A stretch of DNA of 64,000 nt from Hermodice carunculata (lineage: Eukaryota; Annelida; Polychaeta; Eunicida; Amphinomidae): the NCBI GenBank assembly GCA_964020975.1, contig OZ026628.1, forward strand, positions 68,450,966 through 68,514,965, written 5' to 3'. The notes below the pieces were generated by a model. The model was not told the DNA's origin. It ran no database searches and worked only from the letters and a program-made list of their open reading frames with translations. Positions 53,601 to 62,600 of this stretch are shown here, piece by piece (within the stretch, counting starts at the first letter, position 1; each line of letters begins with the position of its first letter). A program made the translations under genes and the position numbers.

Positions 53601-54881
53601 CCCGAATAGTTCATGTTCTCATAAATGATGTAGTATTTAACATTGCCTGTCATCAGAAAGAAAAATTATGATAAGCATCTTTACCCCCTTTCCCTAAACT
53701 GCTACAAACAAGCTGCATGTCAAATATTGTCTGATTAAACCAATATTTCAACTTCACTCTAACAGGTTACTAATTACAGTAAATGTTATGCTCATCTCAG
53801 TTATCAGGATTTTACATTCAAAATTAATCCATTACAAAGAGACAACTTTTCACGTGCTTGTGTGCCAGTATTTCAATGGAAGTTCACCTGTAGTGAAAGG
53901 TCACCTGCTGTATGAGGCCAGGGGTGGTCATACATGGCAGGTACTAGTGCTACACTGAAACCAGATTTGATAGAAATCCATCTTTATGATCACATAACAA
54001 CTGTTTAAAATTATTAATTCTGCAAAATGAAAGGAGACATGGCTAGAGATACAACTGTTACAACAAAAATTACGCCTCTCTCTTGGTCATCGACAAAAAA
54101 ACATGCAGGTACATTACTCGGGCCTTGGACAAGTGGAACTCACTTGGGTCACCATTCAGTCTGCTAGGAGGCTGCCACTTGACCTGGACGTCAACGCCCT
54201 GCGTTGTCACATGCACCCTGGTGGGCTCTGTTGGAACTGAACACATATCATGTGATTTAACATTGTGTTATTCAAATAAAACAAATAAGTCCTTAGACAA
54301 AATGTTTAAATCTATTAAAGCGTCCTGATGTACTCAAGACGATTGATTTGCTTTACAAAGCAAGGTCTGAACTTATGCATTTTGTTCAGTCTGTGGTTTT
54401 TTTTAAAATAAGCAATAACATGACACAGGAAGAAACGTTAAGCCCTTGTCATGACACCAACAATTGTAAATGTCAGAGGATATATATATATAATAAAATA
54501 TTATATATATAATACTTCAGCAATGGGGGGGGGGGGGGGGGTCCATATATACATAAAAGACAGACTTAGGCAGACCACAGGCTTAAGGGGACCAAATACT
54601 GCCCCCCCCCCCAAAGTCTGGTCATCTTTATGCTTAATACATGTATGTATATGTGGTCACCCTAATACAAATGTACATGTACTGAAAAAATATGCTTACA
54701 TATATCTGATACTCAGTTAATGGGACACAAAAAAATGTTTTTATTCAAATTTATTCTTTGGGATTAGGCCCATACCAATTATACTAGGTATTTGTGTGGT
54801 CCACCTTATACTGCAATTAAGGCACTGGTCCCGCTACTGCATAATATATCCTCTAACATTTAAAATTGTCTATACATACAT

Positions 54882-54946
<65 letters not shown>

Positions 54947-56385
54947 TGCATGTATGTATGTATATGTATGTATATATATATATATATATATATATACAGT
55001 AAAACCTCTCACTACCGAACACTTTGGGGACCCAGCCAAAATGTTCGGTAGTGAGAGGTGTTCATTAGTCGGAGGGTTGGGAACAGGGAAAGGAATTTGA
55101 CTACAGTGGTACCTGCAATTTAAGACCACCCCTAATGCCAGACAAAAGTGGTCACATATGACAGGTGGTCTTTCATTGCAGGTAAATTAACAAAGAAATA
55201 AAAGGCCAATGTCTTGAAAGAGTGGTCTTAAAAACTAATGTGGTCTCTCACGAGAGGTGGTCTTTAGGGCAGGTACCACTGTATACATGTATTTTTCGGG
55301 CCTAGTTGTAAACAGTCAAGGATCTTGCATCCATAACTTTCACTCATTGTAGATTTTCATTCACACTTCCTAGCAATCAAATAATTAGATGCCATAGTCT
55401 GGCAGATATTTGAGTGTTAAGCTAAATCAGTATGATGACATACAAATCTCTGACAATGTTGTTCACCAGCTACATGAAGTTTCAAGACATACATGTACTG
55501 AAGGCACACAGTGAGACATGCAGTTATGTACCTGACTTGGTGTTAATCCTTCTTAACACCTAAAACAATTAGCAGTGGATAATGAGGCTCAATTGCTCTG
55601 AAGGGGTAATCAGATATCAATGAATATGTCAGACCCATTGAGTAGACAGAGCTGACATCAATGCCTGAGTGATGTTTGTGTTAATCCTGCCTTGTGCTTT
55701 AGAACACCTTAAAACAAGCTGCAATGGACACCATGTCCTGTTTACTTTGAAGAAATAATCAGTAAACAAGGAACATGTCAGATCCATTCAATTAGAGGCA
55801 GAGCTGAGTAAAACATTTGAGTGATGACTGTTTAATCCTGCCCCTGCTTAAGAGAACAGCTTGAAATAGAAATTTTTTGGTTCCCTTCAAAGAAAATTAA
55901 TCAATCTGAACAGTGACCATGTCAGACTCAATCCAAATGAGTAAAACTAAAAGAAGTGATTGAACATGCAATCCACTGTCTTGGAAAAAAAATTCTGTTG
56001 GCCAAATTTCATTCAAACATATGAATACAATGACAATTTGAACAAACAAACAAACAATACAGGCCATAAATACAAATTAAGGTTCAATTTTATGTCCAAA
56101 AATTTCAAAGTTTTATGTATGAAGGTCTTGAAGATGTTATTTAACAGCTGGTATTACAAAATATCTTAATCTAGCACCTAATAAGTGGGCTTGTTCACAT
56201 GAATGTTCGGTAGTGGGAGGTTCATTTTGGGGTTTGGGACCCAAATCAAGTGTTCGGTGTTCAGAAGTGAGAGGTTTGAACACTCAGGTCTCCTATTAAA
56301 TAACATGTAAAATATTAGGGACCGAAAAAAAGTGTTCGGTAGTGAGAGGTGTTCGTTAGTCAGAGGTGTTCGGTAATAGAGGTTT

Positions 56386-56436
<51 letters not shown>

Positions 56437-56469
56437 TGTATGTATGTATATGTATGTATGTATGTATGT

Positions 56470-56526
<57 letters not shown>

Positions 56527-56532
56527 TGTATG

Positions 56533-56619
<87 letters not shown>

Positions 56620-59600
56620 TGGGGTCTTTATATCTAAAACAACTTTCTGGTTGACGTGATATACTATATAATATTGCTTTAGATTTCAGCCATCAAGCAA
56701 GCATACAGAATCACGTCTCTCTTTGGTATGCAAACCACACAGTTAAAATTACTACATTGAGCTGCACAAATCAAACCCAAAGCAATTTTTTTGCAGGTTA
56801 CTGTGGGACAATGTGTTAATGTTTTTAGTACTGGACTTTGTACTGAGTCAACAACTGTTTAGTACTGGGTTTTGAACTGAGTAAACAGCTTTTTAGCACT
56901 CGGCTTTGTACTGAGTCAACAACTTTTTAATGCTGGGATTTGTACTGAGTCAACAGCTTTTTAGTACTGGGCTTTGTACTGAGTCAACAGCTTTCCTGTG
57001 CACACATTTTGGGTGTAATGGGCCTGAAGCACTGTAAGACAAGCAATGGATGTGAACCTTCAATTCCACTCTGGAGACATAATATACTGATGCCCTCACA
57101 TCGGTGAAGCACCTTTTTATGAGGAAAATGAATCTGGAATGATACTAACTGAGACAGATGCAATTTCTGTTATGCTTGTCACTTGCAGATTTAAAGCAGA
57201 TTTCCTTTATCCCTTTCCCCCTCAAACTGGCCAAAACCGGCTGGTGGTCAAATGTTGTCTGCTTCAGTGTTTTCAACTAATTTAAACAGTTATGAAAAAC
57301 AAATTGACTGAGAAATGTACATCAGACTTATCAAGATCACATGCCCCAGGTCAGGCACTAAGTGCCCAACCCATGCCAAGGAAAGCTGCTGACTCAGTCT
57401 TAATTCAAGGAGGAAAGGGCTAACAAGTGGTATACTAAAAGATGTACCTCCTTCCTGGGTACTCATCCTTGGATACTTGTCCACAAATTCACTTGGCCCA
57501 AAAATGTTCTCTGTTTGAAGCCTGAAGGAGTAGAGCCTGTACGGGTACAGGTCAGTTACGTTCCACGGTGACTTGGTTACTGGACCTGAAACGTTGTACC
57601 ATGTCTGTCCACCAGGTGGCATATATTGTAGTATGTACTGTTGCACGGGAAGTCGGCCATTTTTCCCATCAGCCCAGGACACTAGGACGGAGGTGTTGGT
57701 GGGTTGCTGTGTCTTCATCCAGAGTGGTTTCTGTGGAACTGATTCAAAAATACACAGAAAACAAGAGGAATGTGAGTCCTGTTCTCAGCTGACCATGTAT
57801 ACTTAAAAAATGAAGTGGTCCTGTGAGTTTTGGAATTAGGTCAAGGTCACCTTTCTTGATGATTCTCATGAACAAAATTAATATCCAGATACTGACTCCG
57901 CATTCAATAAAGTCCTACCCCATAAAAGTCATAGCTGAAACAGTTTTCAAATTATCAAGCGAACACTAAAAATCATGAAAGTGACCCTGTGACCTTGGGA
58001 ATGAATGCAAGATCACTCATGTGCTGTGTAAATCTTTTCCACACATATGTAGAGCATCACCAGCATAAAGTTTAAATAAGTCCTAGTTCAAACAGTTTGC
58101 AAGTTTTTACGTGAATAGAAAAATTCAGTAAGTAGTGCTATGACCTTCAAGGTCAACCACGTACTGTACTGCATATTTTGATACACAAATCTCCAATTGT
58201 TCAGAAACACATGAACCAAGTTCCATATTTCAACCCAACAACGAGTTGAACAGATGTATGTCAAATTGAAAGGGGCACTTTTCATGCTAGTGCCAGGGCA
58301 GCGATCAATGAATCCTGTATTCCTTTTAATAAGCACACAGTGCCATTGAGAAAAGTAAAGGACATACGTGTATCTCAGCCAAAAAACAGGCAATGAACTA
58401 CAATTGATCAGGAAAATAATATATTATGAAAATCAAGGCTTCTAAGTTCTATATGGAGCAATTGGGAATGCCCTTAATAGACAGTGAATATGGTATGCAA
58501 AACCGAACATGAACTCACTTGATAATAAATATTCATCACTACCAAAGCGATTAGTAGCTTTGCACTTGTAGGGCTGGGTCACCGTCTGTCTTGTTATCCT
58601 CAGAGTCCCATCTGGGTTGATGACATGCCCCTTGGGCGGGGTACCGGGGTTGATAGTCAGACTGCCCCAGTAGTAGTGGATGGTGGGTGTGGGGGTTCCA
58701 TATGCCATACACTTGATGTGGATGTGCTGACTGTCATCCCTGTAGCCCGTCACATTGGCCAGTACTGGTGGACCTACAGCAAAATAATGCCGGTCTATAT
58801 TACCCTATCCTCCCTAATGTTGGTCTGTATTACCCCACTCTCCCTAATGTTGGTCTGTATTACCCCACTCTCCCTGATGTTGGTCTACATGTACTTGTAT
58901 GTTACCTTCAACTCCCTAATGCTGGTCTATATTACCTACTCTCTATTACCCTCATCTCCCTAATGCTGGTCTATATTACCCTCAACTCTCCCTAATGCTG
59001 GTCTATATTACCTACTCTCTATTACCCTCATCTCCCTAATGCTGGTCTATATCACCCTCAACTCTCCCTAATGCTGGTCTATATTACCTACTCTCTATTA
59101 CCCTCATCTCCCTAATGCTGGTCTATATTACCCTTCTCTCCTTGGTGCTGGTCTATATTATCCCACTCTCACTAATGCGGGTCTATACATGTATTAACCT
59201 ACTCTCCCTAATACTGGTTTATAGTACCCTACTCTCCCTATTTGAGCCCCTACCCCTCAATCGACCCTTCCACTTTTCCAACTGCAAGTGCTGTAACAAT
59301 GTGAATTATCTTTAGCATTAATTATGCAAGAACATTGCTATAATATTCCCAGCAAAGATCTAAACTTCATCTAACATAATATTTGATTTTGTTGCAGGAA
59401 TGTCATTTTGGCTGATAGCTGCCAATTAGCAACCAATTCTCATCCCAGACCTGAATATATAGGGATAATGTTACTGTACATGTACAAGGGGAAATATTCC
59501 CCAGTTATTTATTGCCTGAATCTTCCCAGATAAAACCATCCCTGAAAACAAAATTGGGAAACTTTTGATGCTGACTGCTAGTTATACATGGCGGCAAGAA

Positions 59601-62600
59601 GCAACACATTTCGGATTGAGAATCGGGTAAATAAAAATTGCGATATTTTCATGCTCCACAAAGTCGGGAAATTTTCTCCTCTTGGGAATATTTCCACCTA
59701 TACAGTACATTATACATAGTTTTGGAGTCTAGTTTGTGTGCTTACAATTTGATATGGTGCCTGGTCATAAACAGGATGCATTCACATTGGCTTACATAGG
59801 CCCCGTGCTGCCCCCTATCCCACAGCCAGGAACATGACAGGAGGTGCTGGACCAAATGTGTATCTCTTATAAAAGTATTAGAACATGAGGGGGAAGAAAC
59901 TTTAAGAAGTTATTCCTTACTTTCAGCACATACAGGAAATCTAAAAAATGCAGAAATTATCATTTGTTTGGTGGAGTATTATCTCCAGGTTATTAAATAA
60001 CATTCCCTTTTTATGTTTCCTCATCATGGTGGAGACATGATTGTGTTGCCTTGCAACCTAGGCTGGCACACCAGGTCTGCAGTTAACATTGGTTAATAAT
60101 AACAAATGTCACTGATAAATTGTGCAATTCCAACAGGATTACGTCTAACATCCACTGGCAGTATAACTCCAAACAAAATGATATCCAGATTTCTTCTTCT
60201 GCTCTGATATGATAATTTTCCATTGCTCTTCAATACTCTAAACTTACACATCACTAAAGCACTTTTCATATAATGAAAATACATTATTGTTAATCCTGAT
60301 GGAAAGAATAACGAACATATTGCTTCATTCTAATTAAGCACTCAGATTGCTTAGGAAATTTTTAGAATGTGACAATCAAGTCCAGACCTACAGTCCAAAT
60401 ACTACACCATGATTTTTGCAAAGTTACCAATACATATTTAGAGTATTGTGATACAGTGGTCCCCCCCTTATAAGGCCACACCAAATGCAGCCAAAAAGTG
60501 GCCTCATAAGAGAGGTGGCCTCTCTTGAGGGGGAGAATATAATGGAAATGCAATGTACCATACTTTGTGCACAAGAATGCTGGCCTTTCAAGAGGGGTGG
60601 CCTCTGGTGAGAGGGGCCTTATAAGAGGGGGACCACTGTACCTGCTGTATGTGACCACTGCCATAAGAGACCACTTGATGTTTGCGGCCACATTTCTTGG
60701 GCAGCAGGAATTGATTTCTTTGCAAATTTACTTGCAGTGAGAGACCCACTTGTTGTATGGGACCATTTTCCTTGGCAAAAAGGGGCTGACACACACAGCA
60801 GGTACTACTGTAGATAACCTTTGCATTTTCTGGGTCATTAACCCGTTGCCCCGTAAACCAGCGAAAACTGGCTGCTGGTCAAAATGTTGTACTGCATGCT
60901 TCAATGATTTTGAGTAATTACATGCAGTGGTACCTGCTGTATGCAACCACTGCCATGAGCAGCCGTATTGCTTTTTGTGGTCATTTGGCTCAGACGAAGG
61001 AGTCTATTTCTTTGTAAAATTTACCTGAAATTGTGACAGGTCACCTGCTGTATGTGGCCACTTTTTTGGCAGAAGGGGCGACCACATACAGCAGGTACCA
61101 CTGTATATTCAACAGCACTGAAAAAGAATTTGTATTCGAATAATTGTAAATGAGACATATCCAGGTAACACACCCCAGGTCAACAGCTATCCTTGGCATG
61201 AGTTGGGTGCTTGTGCCAAGGGAAGTTGCACCTTGGAGGGCAGGGGCACCAAAAAAGGAAAAGAACATGTATGGAATATGTTTTTTTTTAAAAATAAAAT
61301 CTTGAACACAGAAAGAGAAATCTACATTGCAAGACAAAATTGTGGAGATCTGAAAATGTAGCTGGCACAGACCTGTCCAGGTCTTCCCAAGGACACTCCA
61401 AAATGTTTGATATATTTAATTGAATTTCACTGATGTATATGCACTTAAGCTGAAATACCCCAACCAGGTCTGGAGTCACTTGTACAGCTGTATACTTTCA
61501 AACCTGTTTCAAGAGACTGCCCCTAGAGCAGGCCAAATAGTGGTCACATAAGGCAGGTGCTCCCTCAACGGTGGTCCAATAACATGGGAGAGACAGCAAA
61601 AGGGACTTTAGAAATATGGTCTTAAAAGGCAGGTGGTCTTACATTTCAGTGATCTCTCAAAACAGGTTTTATTGTATATACAATTTTCATGGTATGTTAA
61701 TTGTACAGACAAATCTTCATTGTACATTAGTATAGTACAGAATACAGATAAAGCAGTAACAGAGATTACTACAGCTGACATTTACTCCAATAAAATAAAA
61801 AAAAAAAAAAAAAGAAGGAAATTGAAATAAACTAAAGACATCAAAATTTAAAAAGAAAAAGTGAAAATGAAAAGATATATGCACATATGCACAGCTCTTA
61901 CCTTCTACGATTAACTGCACAAAGCTGGTATCACAGCCCAGTAAGTTACAAGCCTGACAGGTCCACTGGCCCCAGTCTGGCTTCACCCCAGTTGATACTA
62001 TCTGCAGTGCATTCACCAGGACCTTGTAGCTTGTGTCTTTACTTCCTATCACTTGACCTCTTGGTGAAACCCAGGTCAAGGTTGGTACTGGATTACCTGA
62101 AGTTTGACAGGACAGTAGCGCCCCCTTTTGAGACAAGACCGACTGAGGGCTGTTGGTGCGGATGATTTTGGCTGGAACTGTAAAGACCAGGAAGAAACAG
62201 ACTATTGCAGCAATTTGCTGAAGAGATATTTATTAAAAAACAAAAATGTTTTCAATACGACAACTGCACGTCATTCCAAGCTAGCTCGATCACTATATCT
62301 CCTAGACACAGAGCTCAATTTTTTTTTGTACATAGATTACATACAAAATAAAAGAACCTTTTCGGTCATTCTGCCTGATGTACTTGTATATACATCCCTT
62401 CGTTGAGCCCAACTTTTGTTGTGATTTTCACCACAACCTGTACTATGAAAATTTGGTAATTATGGTTTGTTTGACAGGTATTCTTCTTTGATATGAAGCT
62501 CTGCATTTACAAGCAAAACTTCACATATTTAGCTAATTCATAAATTGCCACGTTCATATTTATTCATTATTATGTGGGTTGTCTTTGCTGAATATTTAGC

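Larger units (their letters stand above)
54997..56390. mobile_element. Pogo/mariner-like TIR element lying between two (TA)n tracts
   Basis: Left end CAGTAAAACCTCTCACTACC; right end, reverse complemented, reads AGTAAAACCTCTATTACCGA. Both are bordered by long (TA)n tracts, so the TA target is implicit. The word GTTCGGTAGTGAGAGGTG recurs inside as a subterminal repeat. A family C copy is nested at 55104-55281. No transposase is seen. About 1.39 kb. Confidence 0.65.
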
